A stretch of DNA of 64,000 bases, taken from positions 62,001 to 126,000 of the forward strand of contig CASEYC010000056.1 in the NCBI GenBank assembly GCA_949292025.1. The letters run 5' to 3'. Within the stretch, counting starts at the first letter, position 1, and every line of letters begins with the position of its first letter. This document shows positions 24,878 to 33,041 of this stretch, piece by piece. This DNA comes from an uncultured Bacteroides sp. GTDB taxonomy: Bacteria; Bacteroidota; Bacteroidia; Bacteroidales; Bacteroidaceae. The notes under the pieces were generated by a model. The model was not told the origin of the DNA, did not search any database, and saw only the letters and a program-made list of their open reading frames with translations. The position numbers were made by a program, and so were the translations under genes.

Positions 24878-25564
24878 TTATTTAAGTTTGGCAATGACAG
24901 TCTGGTCGCCCGTGGTGGTCTGGCCCAGCTTGACCAGCACCTCCGTGCCCAACGGCAGGAAGACATCCACACGCGAGCCGAACTTGATGAAACCCATGTG
25001 CTCGTCGATGTAGCACTCGTCGCCCTCCTCGGCATAGGTGACGATGCGGCGGGCCATGGCACCGGCTATCTGGCGGGCCATCACCTCCACGCCCTCGGGC
25101 GTCTCGATGACCACCGTCGAACGCTCATTGTCCGTACTCGCCTTGGGGAGCCACGCTTTCATGAACTTGCCGTTCTGGTGGCTGACCTTCTTCACCGTGC
25201 CGTCCACGGGATACCAGTTGGCGTGCACGTTGGTCAGGCTCATGAAGATGGATATCATGATGCGGCGGTCGTGGAAGTATTCGTTCTCTTCCACCTCCTC
25301 CACCACGACCACCTTGCCGTCGGCGGGAGCCACCACCACCTTCGTCGTGTCGTGCCCGAAGAGGCGGATGGGGCAACGGAAGAAGTTGACCATGATGCCA
25401 TAGACCACCAGGCTCAGCACCGCCACGATGTAGAAAGGCACCTTGGTCTCCAGCCCCCAATAGAGGGCGGCGTTGATGAAAAACAGCAGCAGGAAGCTGC
25501 TCGTCAACGTATGTGTGCCTTCGCGGTGTATGCGTATCTTCTTCAATCTCTTCAAACGGACCAT
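24878..25564 (-). CDS. psd: Phosphatidylserine decarboxylase (short form)
   Basis: A 228-residue Psd of the archaeal/short type, with two membrane segments near the N-terminus. The self-cleavage site is the Gly-Ser of [14 protein letters not shown] (near residues 198-199), where the serine becomes the pyruvoyl cofactor. ATG 25564 ([16 protein letters not shown]) is chosen because homologues begin with this basic stretch; an open frame extends upstream to 25723 but has no family similarity. It produces phosphatidylethanolamine at the inner membrane. Confidence 0.9.
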   Translation of the reverse strand: MVRLKRLKKIRIHREGTHTLTSSFLLLFFINAALYWGLETKVPFYIVAVLSLVVYGIMVNFFRCPIRLFGHDTTKVVVAPADGKVVVVEEVEENEYFHDRRIMISIFMSLTNVHANWYPVDGTVKKVSHQNGKFMKAWLPKASTDNERSTVVIETPEGVEVMARQIAGAMARRIVTYAEEGDECYIDEHMGFIKFGSRVDVFLPLGTEVLVKLGQTTTGDQTVIAKLK

Positions 25565-25768
25565 TCTCTTGTATGTTGTAACTAAACGGTTATGGACTAT
25601 ATTATTTATAATAAAGTAGAATCTGCCTGCAAAAATAGGCTTATTTTGAAAACCAAACAAAAAAAGCGGACGGAAATGTGCCTGTTCATAACTTTTGGAG
25701 GAATATTTTGCCAAATCCCGCATTTCATTGTACCTTTATGCGCTCATTTCGCTAAAGAGACATAACCC

Positions 25769-28700
25769 ATGCAAGATTTCGTTCACTTACACGTACACAC
25801 CCAATATTCCCTGCTGGACGGACAGGCCAGCGTCAGCCGCCTGGTGGACAAGGCCATGAAGGACGGCATGAAGGGCATTGCCATCACCGACCACGGCAAC
25901 ATGTTCGGCATCAAGGAATTTTATAACTATGTCAACAAGAAGAACAGCGGCCCGCGCGGGGAAATCAAGGACCTGAAGAAGCGCATCGCCGAGCTGGAAA
26001 AAGTTCCGCAAAGGGACGAACAATCCGAGGCGGAGCTGGCGGCTTGCCGAGAGAAAGTCGCCGAGGCGGAAGCGAAGCTGTTCAAGCCCATCATCGGCTG
26101 CGAGATGTACGTGGCCCACCGCACCATGGACAAGAAGGAAGGCAGGCAAGACCAAAGCGGCTGGCACCTCATTGTCCTGGCCAAGAACGAGAAGGGCTAC
26201 CACAACCTCATCAAGCTGGTGTCCCGCGCGTGGACCATCGGCCAGTATATGCGCCCCCGCACCGACCGCAACGACCTGGAGAAGTACCACGAAGGCCTCA
26301 TCGTCTGCTCCGCCTGCCTGGGCGGCGAGGTGCCCAAGAAAATCATGGCCGACCGCCTGGACGAGGCGGAAGAAACCATCCAATGGTACAAGAACCTCTT
26401 CGGCGAAGACTACTACCTGGAGCTGCAACGCCACAAGGCCACCGTGGAGCGCGCCAACCATGAGACCTATCCCCTGCAACAGAAGGTGAACGCCAAGTTG
26501 CTGGAGTATGCCAAGAAATACGACATCAAGGTCATCTGCACCAACGACGTGCACTTCGTGGACGAGGAGAACGCCGAGGCGCACGACCGCCTCATCTGCC
26601 TCAGCACGGGCAAGGACCTGGACGACCCCACCCGTATGCTCTACACCAAGCAGGAGTGGATGAAGACCAAGACAGAGATGAACCAGCTCTTCGAGGACGT
26701 GCCCGAAGCACTGAGCAACACGCTGGAAATCCTGGACAAGGTGGAGTACTACTCCATCGACCACGCCCCCATCATGCCCACCTTCGCCATCCCCGAGGAC
26801 TTCGGCACGGAGGAGGAATACCGCCGGAAATACACGGAGAAAGACCTCTTCGACGAGTTCACCCAGGACGAGAACGGCAACGTGGTGCTGGATGAAGCCG
26901 CCGCCAACGCCAAGATCAAGCGGCTGGGCGGCTACGACAAGCTCTACCGCATCAAGCTGGAGGCGGACTACCTGGCCAAGCTGACCTTCGACGGCGCCAA
27001 ACGGCTGTATGGCGACCCGCTGTCCGAGGAAGTGAAGGAGCGCCTGGTGTTCGAGTTATATATAATGAAAACGATGGGTTTCCCGGGCTACTTTCTCATC
27101 GTGCAGGACTTCATCAACGCGGCGCGCACCCAGCTGGGCGTGTCCGTAGGCCCGGGACGTGGCTCGGCGGCAGGTTCGGCCGTGGCCTACTGCCTGGGCA
27201 TCACCAAGATAGACCCCATCCAATACGACCTGCTGTTCGAGCGTTTCCTGAATCCCGACCGCATCTCCCTGCCCGATATCGACGTGGACTTCGACGACGA
27301 CGGGCGCGGCGACGTGCTGCGCTGGGTGACGGAGAAGTACGGCCAGGAGAAAGTGGCGCACATCATCACCTACGGCACCATGGCCACCAAGATGGCCATC
27401 AAGGACGTGGCCCGCGTGGAGAAGCTCCCCCTGTCCGAATCCGACCGCCTGTGCAAGCTGGTGCCCGACAAAATCCCCGACAAGAAGCTGAACCTGCCCA
27501 ACGCCATCGCCTACGTGCCCGAACTGCAGGCCGCCGAGGCGTCGCCCGACCCCAAGATGCGCAACACCATCAAGTATGCCAAGATGCTGGAGGGCAACGT
27601 CCGCGGCACGGGTGTACATGCCTGCGGCACCATCATCTGCCGCGACGACATCACCGACTGGGTGCCCGTCAGCACGGCGGACGACAAGGAGACGGGCGAG
27701 AAGATGCTCGTCACGCAATACGAAGGCTCGGTCATCGAGGACACGGGCCTCATCAAGATGGACTTCCTGGGACTGAAGACGCTGTCCATCATCAAGGAGG
27801 CCGTGGCCAACGTCAAGCTGCACCGCGGCATAGACCTGGACATCGACACCATTCCCATAGACGACCCGGCCACGTACAAACTCTATTGCGACGGGCGCAC
27901 CGTCGGCACCTTCCAGTTTGAATCCGCCGGCATGCAGAAGTACCTGCGCGAGTTGCAACCCAGCACCTTCGAGGACCTCATCGCCATGAACGCCCTCTAC
28001 CGCCCGGGCCCCATGGACTATATCCCCGACTTCATCGACCGCAAGTGGGGCCGCAAGCCCATCGAGTATGACATCCCCATCATGGAGAAGTACCTGAAGG
28101 ACACCTACGGCATCACCGTCTACCAGGAGCAGGTCATGCTGCTGTCGCGCCTGCTGGCCAACTTCACCCGCGGCGAATCGGACGCCCTGCGCAAGGCAAT
28201 GGGAAAGAAGCTGCGCGACAAGCTGGACCACATGAAGCCCAAATTCATCGAGGGCGGCAAGAAGAACGGCCACGACCCCAAGATATTGGAGAAGATCTGG
28301 GCCGACTGGGAGAAGTTCGCCTCCTACGCCTTCAACAAGTCGCACGCCACGTGCTACTCCTGGGTGGCCTACCAGACGGCCTACCTCAAGGCCAACTACC
28401 CCGCCGAGTACATGGCCGCCGTGATGAGCCGAAGCCTCTCGAACATCACGGACATCACCAAGCTGATGGACGAGTGCAAAGCCATGGGCATGAAGGTCTT
28501 GGGGCCCGATGTCAACGAGAGTAACCTGAAGTTCACCGTCAATCCCGAAGGCAACATCCGCTTCGGCCTGGGCGCCGTGAAAGGCGTGGGCGAGAGCGCC
28601 GTGCAAGCCATCGTGGAAGAGCGGCAGAAGAACGGCCCGTACAAAGGCATTTTCGACTTCGTGCAGCGCGTCAACCTGAATGCGTGCAACAAGAAAAACA

Positions 28701-29566
28701 TCGAATACCTGGCCCTGGCCGGCGGACTGGACAGCTTCCCGGAGCTGCAACGCGAACAGTACTTCGTGCAGAATGCCAAGGGGGAACTCTTCCTGGACAC
28801 GCTGGTGCGCTACGGCAACCGCTACCAGACGGACAAGTCCATGGCCGTCAACTCCCTCTTCGGGGGCGAGAACGTCGTGGAGGTGGCCACGCCGGACATC
28901 CCGCAGGCCGAACGCTGGAGCGACCTGGACCGTCTGAACAAGGAGCGCGAACTGGTGGGCATCTACCTCTCCGCCCATCCACTGGACGAATATGCAGTCA
29001 TCCTGGAGAACGTGTGCAACACGCACATGGCCGAACTGGAGAACCGCGAAGCCCTCGTGGGACGCGAAATCACCATGGGCGGCATCGTCACCGCCGTGCG
29101 CCGCGGCATCAGCAAGAACGGCAAGCCCTACGGCATCGCCAAGATAGAGGACTACTCCGGCTCGGCCGAGCTGCCCTTCTTCGGCAACGACTGGGTGACG
29201 TGGCAGAACTACCTGGGCGAACGCATGTTCCTCTACATCAAGGCGCGCTGCCAGGCCAACCAATGGAACAAGGACAAGCTGGACCTGCGGGTGACCTCCA
29301 TCGAACTGCTGCCCGACGTGAAGGAAAGGCTGATAGAGAAAATCACCATCTTCATCCCCCTCACCCTGCTGGACAAGGCCCTGATAGCCGAGTTGTCCGA
29401 CCTGACCAAAGCGCATCCGGGCAACGCAAGGCTGTGCTTCAAGGTGACGGACAAGGACACGCGCATGGCCGTGGACCTGGTGTCCCGCCCCGTGAAGCTG
29501 AGCGTGGGCCGCGAACTCATTTCGTACTTAAAAGAGCATCCCGACCTGGGATTCCGCATAAATTGA
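25769..29566 (+). CDS. dnaE: DNA polymerase III subunit alpha
   Basis: A 1265-residue replicative polymerase of normal Bacteroidetes length. The N-terminal PHP domain (FVHLHVHTQYSLLDG, ITDHGNMFG) carries an insertion with a coiled stretch near residues 65-105. The catalytic aspartates lie in PDIDVDFDDDGRGD, with D503 and D505 equivalent to E. coli D401 and D403. Helix-hairpin-helix and OB-fold regions follow, including GGIVTAVRRGISKNGKPYG. It synthesises DNA in the replisome. A -7-like TAccTTTA lies at about 25730, and trxA follows 57 bp downstream. Confidence 0.97.
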   Translation: MQDFVHLHVHTQYSLLDGQASVSRLVDKAMKDGMKGIAITDHGNMFGIKEFYNYVNKKNSGPRGEIKDLKKRIAELEKVPQRDEQSEAELAACREKVAEAEAKLFKPIIGCEMYVAHRTMDKKEGRQDQSGWHLIVLAKNEKGYHNLIKLVSRAWTIGQYMRPRTDRNDLEKYHEGLIVCSACLGGEVPKKIMADRLDEAEETIQWYKNLFGEDYYLELQRHKATVERANHETYPLQQKVNAKLLEYAKKYDIKVICTNDVHFVDEENAEAHDRLICLSTGKDLDDPTRMLYTKQEWMKTKTEMNQLFEDVPEALSNTLEILDKVEYYSIDHAPIMPTFAIPEDFGTEEEYRRKYTEKDLFDEFTQDENGNVVLDEAAANAKIKRLGGYDKLYRIKLEADYLAKLTFDGAKRLYGDPLSEEVKERLVFELYIMKTMGFPGYFLIVQDFINAARTQLGVSVGPGRGSAAGSAVAYCLGITKIDPIQYDLLFERFLNPDRISLPDIDVDFDDDGRGDVLRWVTEKYGQEKVAHIITYGTMATKMAIKDVARVEKLPLSESDRLCKLVPDKIPDKKLNLPNAIAYVPELQAAEASPDPKMRNTIKYAKMLEGNVRGTGVHACGTIICRDDITDWVPVSTADDKETGEKMLVTQYEGSVIEDTGLIKMDFLGLKTLSIIKEAVANVKLHRGIDLDIDTIPIDDPATYKLYCDGRTVGTFQFESAGMQKYLRELQPSTFEDLIAMNALYRPGPMDYIPDFIDRKWGRKPIEYDIPIMEKYLKDTYGITVYQEQVMLLSRLLANFTRGESDALRKAMGKKLRDKLDHMKPKFIEGGKKNGHDPKILEKIWADWEKFASYAFNKSHATCYSWVAYQTAYLKANYPAEYMAAVMSRSLSNITDITKLMDECKAMGMKVLGPDVNESNLKFTVNPEGNIRFGLGAVKGVGESAVQAIVEERQKNGPYKGIFDFVQRVNLNACNKKNIEYLALAGGLDSFPELQREQYFVQNAKGELFLDTLVRYGNRYQTDKSMAVNSLFGGENVVEVATPDIPQAERWSDLDRLNKERELVGIYLSAHPLDEYAVILENVCNTHMAELENREALVGREITMGGIVTAVRRGISKNGKPYGIAKIEDYSGSAELPFFGNDWVTWQNYLGERMFLYIKARCQANQWNKDKLDLRVTSIELLPDVKERLIEKITIFIPLTLLDKALIAELSDLTKAHPGNARLCFKVTDKDTRMAVDLVSRPVKLSVGRELISYLKEHPDLGFRIN

Positions 29567-29623
29567 TTATATTTGCAACGTCAATGAAGACAACCCATTC
29601 ATAACATTTAATACTTTAAGACA

Positions 29624-29938
29624 ATGGCACTGAACATTAACGAAAAGAACTACAAAGAACTGTTGGCAGGCGACAAGCCCGTGGTAATTGACTTTTGGGC
29701 CACTTGGTGCGGACCCTGCCGCATGGTAAGCCCCATCATCGACGAACTGGCCACGGAATACGAGGGCCGCGCCGTCATCGGCAAGTGCGACGTGGAAGAG
29801 AGCAACGACCTCGCCATGGAATACGGCATCCGCAACATCCCCGCCGTCCTCTTCTTCAAGAACGGCGAGCTGGTGGACAAGCAGATTGGCTCGGCTCCCA
29901 AGGCCGTCTACGCCGACAAGCTGAACAAGCTGCTCTGA
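29624..29938 (+). CDS. trxA: Thioredoxin
   Basis: A 104-residue thioredoxin with active site WCGPC (Cys 29 and Cys 32) and the cis-proline motif NIPAVLFFKNG. A cytoplasmic dithiol reductant with no signal peptide. A TAtaTTTG box at 29569-29576 gives it a likely promoter of its own after dnaE. Confidence 0.95.
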   Translation: MALNINEKNYKELLAGDKPVVIDFWATWCGPCRMVSPIIDELATEYEGRAVIGKCDVEESNDLAMEYGIRNIPAVLFFKNGELVDKQIGSAPKAVYADKLNKLL

Positions 29939-29995
29939 GCCGCACGCCGCGCACAGACAACGCATTTCCCTTAACCCCCTAAAAACAAGGACATC

Positions 29996-30331
29996 ATGAG
30001 ACAAGATGACGACTTCCTGCAAGACGACCTCGACGACGAAAAGACCATCGAGTTCATCAAGAACTACCTGCCGCAGGACTTGAAAGACAAGTTCACGGAC
30101 GACGAGTACTACTACTTCCTCGACCTGATTGACGAGTATTACGCCCAAAGCGGCATCCTCGACGCGCAACCCGATGCGGACGGCTGCATCGAAATCGACT
30201 TGGAGAAAATCGTCGATTACATTGTCAAGGAGGCCAAGAAGGACGGGATGGGCGACTACGACCCCGAAGAAATCCTCTTCATCGTGCAGGGCGAAATGGA
30301 ATACGCCGACACGCTGGACGGGGACGAATGA
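29996..30331 (+). CDS. Conserved acidic protein of unknown function
   Basis: A 111-residue, very acidic protein (MRQDDDFLQDDLDDEKTIEF start) with a regular helical pattern and no signal or membrane segment. It appears to be a Bacteroidales-conserved hypothetical next to trxA; I recognise no domain. It is 57 bp after trxA and ends before a GCGGATT-type hairpin, so it probably shares the trxA transcript. Confidence 0.7.
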   Translation: MRQDDDFLQDDLDDEKTIEFIKNYLPQDLKDKFTDDEYYYFLDLIDEYYAQSGILDAQPDADGCIEIDLEKIVDYIVKEAKKDGMGDYDPEEILFIVQGEMEYADTLDGDE

Positions 30332-30369
30332 GACGCACGTTCCTGCCCCGGGGCGGAAAAGATTTTCCA

Positions 30370-30402
30370 GGCGCGGATTCCACGGGATTCGCGCCTTATT
30401 TG
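30370..30402 (+). terminator. Hairpin after the trxA operon
   Basis: GGCGCGGATTCC (30370-30381) pairs with GGATTCGCGCC (30385-30395), followed by TTATTTG. It is a short version of the GCGGATT repeats at 19509 and 20551. A likely serS promoter -7 element TAtcTTTG lies downstream at about 30433. Confidence 0.6.
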
Positions 30403-30492
30403 TACCGATTTATGGTTGTTTTTGCGTATCTTTGCCGCGCGAATGGCAAAGAAGGAATTTAAGATAACACTAATATAGAAAGGTATAAGACA

Positions 30493-31767
30493 ATGCTTAC
30501 CATCAGACAAATCACCGACAACACCGACGCCGTCGTGCGCGGGTTGGAGAAGAAACACTTCAAGAACGCCAAGGAGACCATCGGACAGGTCCTGGCCCTG
30601 AACAACAAGCGCAAGAGCACGCAGGCCGTGCTGGACAATAACCTGGCCGAGGTGAACGCCACCTCCAAGACCATCGGCCAACTGATGAAGGAAGGCCGCA
30701 AGGACGAGGCCGAAACCGCCAAAGCCCGCGTCGCCTCGCTGAAAGAGACCAACAAGACCCTCCAGGCCGAGATGGACCAGGCCGCACAGGACTTGCAACA
30801 ACTGCTCTACACCATCCCCAACGTCCCCTACGACGAAGTGCCCGAAGGCAACGGCGCGGAGGATAACCTCGTCGTCAAGATGGGCGGCATGGAGACGCCC
30901 CTGCCCAAGGACGCCCTGCCCCACTGGGAACTGGCCAAGAAGTATGACATCATCGACTTCGACCTGGGCGTGAAGATCACCGGCGCGGGCTTCCCCGTCT
31001 ACAAAGGCAAGGGTGCCAGACTGCAACGCGCCCTCATCAACTTCTTCCTGGACGAGGCACGCGCCTCCGGCTACCTAGAAGTGATGCCCCCCACGGTGGT
31101 CAACGCCGCCTCGGGCTACGGCACCGGCCAGCTACCCGACAAGGAAGGCCAGATGTACCACTGCGAGGTGGACGACCTCTACCTCATCCCCACCGCCGAG
31201 GTGCCCGTGACGAACATCTACCGCGACGTCATCCTCGACGAGAAGGACCTCCCCATCAAGAACTGCGCCTACACCGAATGCTTCCGCCGCGAGGCCGGCT
31301 CGTATGGCAAGGACGTGCGCGGCCTGAACCGCCTGCACGAGTTCAGCAAGGTAGAGCTGGTGCGCATCGACAAGCCCGAACACAGCCGCCAGAGCCACCA
31401 GGAGATGCTGGACCACGTGGAGGGCCTGCTCCAGAAGCTCGAACTGCCCTACCGCATCCTGCGCCTCTGCGGCGGCGACATCAGCTTCACCGCCGCCATC
31501 TGCTACGACTTCGAGGTCTACAGCGAGGCCCAAAAGCGTTGGCTGGAGGTCAGCTCCGTCTCCAACTTCGACACCTACCAGGCCAACCGCCTGCACTGCC
31601 GCTACCGCACGGCGGAGAAGAAAATCGAACTGTGCCACACGCTCAACGGCTCCGCCCTCGCCCTGCCCCGCATCGTGGCCGCCCTCTTGGAGAACAACCA
31701 GACGCCGGAGGGCATCCGCATCCCCAAGGCCCTGGTGCCCTACTGCGGGTTCGACCTCATCGACTGA
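30493..31767 (+). CDS. serS: Seryl-tRNA synthetase
   Basis: A 424-residue class II synthetase. It opens with the tRNA-binding coiled-coil arm (residues about 1-110: MLTIRQITDNTDAVVRGLEK). Motif 2 is FRREAGSYGKDVRGLNRLHEFSKVE-like around residues 276-300, and motif 3 is NGSALALPRIVAALLEN. It charges tRNA-Ser with serine. A monocistronic unit by its own promoter and terminator. Confidence 0.96.
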   Translation: MLTIRQITDNTDAVVRGLEKKHFKNAKETIGQVLALNNKRKSTQAVLDNNLAEVNATSKTIGQLMKEGRKDEAETAKARVASLKETNKTLQAEMDQAAQDLQQLLYTIPNVPYDEVPEGNGAEDNLVVKMGGMETPLPKDALPHWELAKKYDIIDFDLGVKITGAGFPVYKGKGARLQRALINFFLDEARASGYLEVMPPTVVNAASGYGTGQLPDKEGQMYHCEVDDLYLIPTAEVPVTNIYRDVILDEKDLPIKNCAYTECFRREAGSYGKDVRGLNRLHEFSKVELVRIDKPEHSRQSHQEMLDHVEGLLQKLELPYRILRLCGGDISFTAAICYDFEVYSEAQKRWLEVSSVSNFDTYQANRLHCRYRTAEKKIELCHTLNGSALALPRIVAALLENNQTPEGIRIPKALVPYCGFDLID

Positions 31768-31800
31768 CACACATTATATTATATATAGCGAAGAAAAGGA

Positions 31801-31841
31801 AGGCAGGGGCTTGCAAGGTTCCTGCCTTTCGTTTATCTTTG
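31801..31841 (+). promoter_or_regulatory. serS terminator overlapping the TA-2 promoter
   Basis: AGGCAGG (31801-31807) pairs with CCTGCCT (31821-31827), followed by TTCGTTT. The same bases carry CTTG (31810-31813), a 20-bp spacer and TAtcTTTG (31834-31841), the promoter of the TA module, so its -33 element lies within the hairpin loop. Confidence 0.65.
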
Positions 31842-31874
31842 CAAAGTCGAACCAAATATAAGGAGGAACAGACC

Positions 31875-32123
31875 ATGCAAATCACCTTGTCATCCGAAGG
31901 ACTGTGGGACATGCTGCAATCCCTCACCCCCGACACCAAACGTTGGCTGGGCGAAAAACTGATCAAGGCATCGGAAGAGGAAGAACGCCTCGCGCCCTAC
32001 ACCATAGAAGAACTTCATGCCCGCATCGAGCGGTCGCGTGCCAACATCAAGGCGGGCCGCGTACATACCATGGAAGAAGTCAGACGTATGATAGAAAGCA
32101 AACATCCGTGGCTATGCGAGTGA
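31875..32123 (+). CDS. Putative antitoxin, TA module 2
   Basis: An 82-residue protein (MQITLSSEGLWDMLQSLTPD start) sharing the C-terminal half LAPYTIEELHARIERS...GRVHTMEEVRRMIE with the antitoxin at 32442. It overlaps its toxin by ten bases. The pattern of an N-terminal region followed by a helix that wraps the toxin is typical of RelE/ParE antitoxins. A clear AAGGAGG ribosome-binding sequence precedes the ATG, unusual for this phylum. Confidence 0.75.
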   Translation: MQITLSSEGLWDMLQSLTPDTKRWLGEKLIKASEEEERLAPYTIEELHARIERSRANIKAGRVHTMEEVRRMIESKHPWLCE

Positions 32124-32425
32124 TATGGGACGATGATGCAAGTGAGAAACTTGTCGAGGTACTGGAATATGGCCGCGATACATTCGGTGAGCGCGCAATG
32201 AAGAAATTCTATGCCCGCATCTTAGATTATGAGAAACTTCTGCAAAGCAACCCCGGAATGGGAAAGAAAGAACCGCTCCTTGAAAAAGAGCCAGAAGGTT
32301 ATCGCAGCATCGTCGTACATCAGAACTACAAGCTGGTGTACTACGTAGAAAGTGACATCATCTATATCGTAGACCTCTGGGACACCCGCCGCGAGCCCGA
32401 TGCCCAGGCCAACAACTTAATATAA
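32114..32425 (+). CDS. RelE/ParE family toxin, TA module 2
   Basis: A 103-residue toxin (MRVIWDDDASEKLVEVLEYG start) with the family core KKEPLLEKEPEGYRSIVVHQ, LVYYVESDIIYI and the ending DLWDTRREPD. Start ATG 32114 is set by homology with the neighbour at 32684 and by the ten-base overlap with the antitoxin. A close paralogue of the next toxin. Confidence 0.85.
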   Translation: MRVIWDDDASEKLVEVLEYGRDTFGERAMKKFYARILDYEKLLQSNPGMGKKEPLLEKEPEGYRSIVVHQNYKLVYYVESDIIYIVDLWDTRREPDAQANNLI

Positions 32426-32441
32426 TAAAGAGGAACTGATT

Positions 32442-32693
32442 ATGAACGCAACCGCATCCCTGAACAACCTGTGGAGCCAGATACTCGCGCTCCCCGCCAG
32501 CGACCGCCAATGGCTGCGGGACAAGCTGGACGTGTATGAAGAGGAGGAGGAAGAACGCCTCGCGCCCTACACGATGGAAGAAATCAATGCCCGCATCGAG
32601 CGGTCGCTGGCCGATGCCAAGGTCGGCCGCGTGCATACCACGGAAGAAGTCAGACGCATGATGGAAACAAAATACCCGTGGCTATGCAAGTGA
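32442..32693 (+). CDS. Putative antitoxin, TA module 3
   Basis: An 83-residue paralogue of the antitoxin at 31875: EEERLAPYTMEEINARIERS and GRVHTTEEVRRMMETKYPWL are nearly the same, while the first 35 residues have diverged. It starts 16 bp after the module-2 toxin, so both modules are probably on one transcript. It overlaps its toxin by ten bases. Confidence 0.75.
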   Translation: MNATASLNNLWSQILALPASDRQWLRDKLDVYEEEEEERLAPYTMEEINARIERSLADAKVGRVHTTEEVRRMMETKYPWLCK

Positions 32694-32995
32694 TATGGAA
32701 CACAGAGGCAACCCGGCAACTTGACCTCTTGCTTGACTACGTGGGGCAGGAGTTTGGCCAACGAGCCATGCGAAACCTCTACGACCGCCTGCTCGGCTAT
32801 GAGCCACTGCTGGCCGCCAATCCTGGCTTGGGACGCAAAGAGCCCCTATTAGAGGGACATCCCAAAGGCTTCCGCAGCATTGTGGTGCACAAGTATTGCA
32901 AACTCATATACTATGTGGAAGAAGATGGGCTTCACATTGCTGACCTTTGGGACACTCGCCGCGAGCCCCGCGCCCAAGTCGGCACCACGAAATAA
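32684..32995 (+). CDS. RelE/ParE family toxin, TA module 3
   Basis: A 103-residue paralogue of the toxin at 32114, with KEPLLEGHPKGFRSIVVH, LIYYVEEDGLHIADLWDTRREP. An in-frame ATG two codons earlier (32678) is possible, but 32684 matches the first copy exactly in its overlap with the antitoxin. The pair looks like a tandem duplication followed by divergence, which usually changes partner specificity. Confidence 0.85.
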   Translation: MQVIWNTEATRQLDLLLDYVGQEFGQRAMRNLYDRLLGYEPLLAANPGLGRKEPLLEGHPKGFRSIVVHKYCKLIYYVEEDGLHIADLWDTRREPRAQVGTTK

Positions 32996-33041
32996 CTAAT
33001 CCATTTATTAACTCATAAAACCAAAAACAGTATGAAACAAA

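Noticed and set aside
25565-25723. N-terminal extension of psd
   Set aside because: The open frame continues upstream but has no similarity to Psd proteins; the family start is at 25564.
27056-29416. A 786-codon minus-strand frame inside dnaE
   Set aside because: Antisense shadow of dnaE; composition is biased and there is no promoter or start context.
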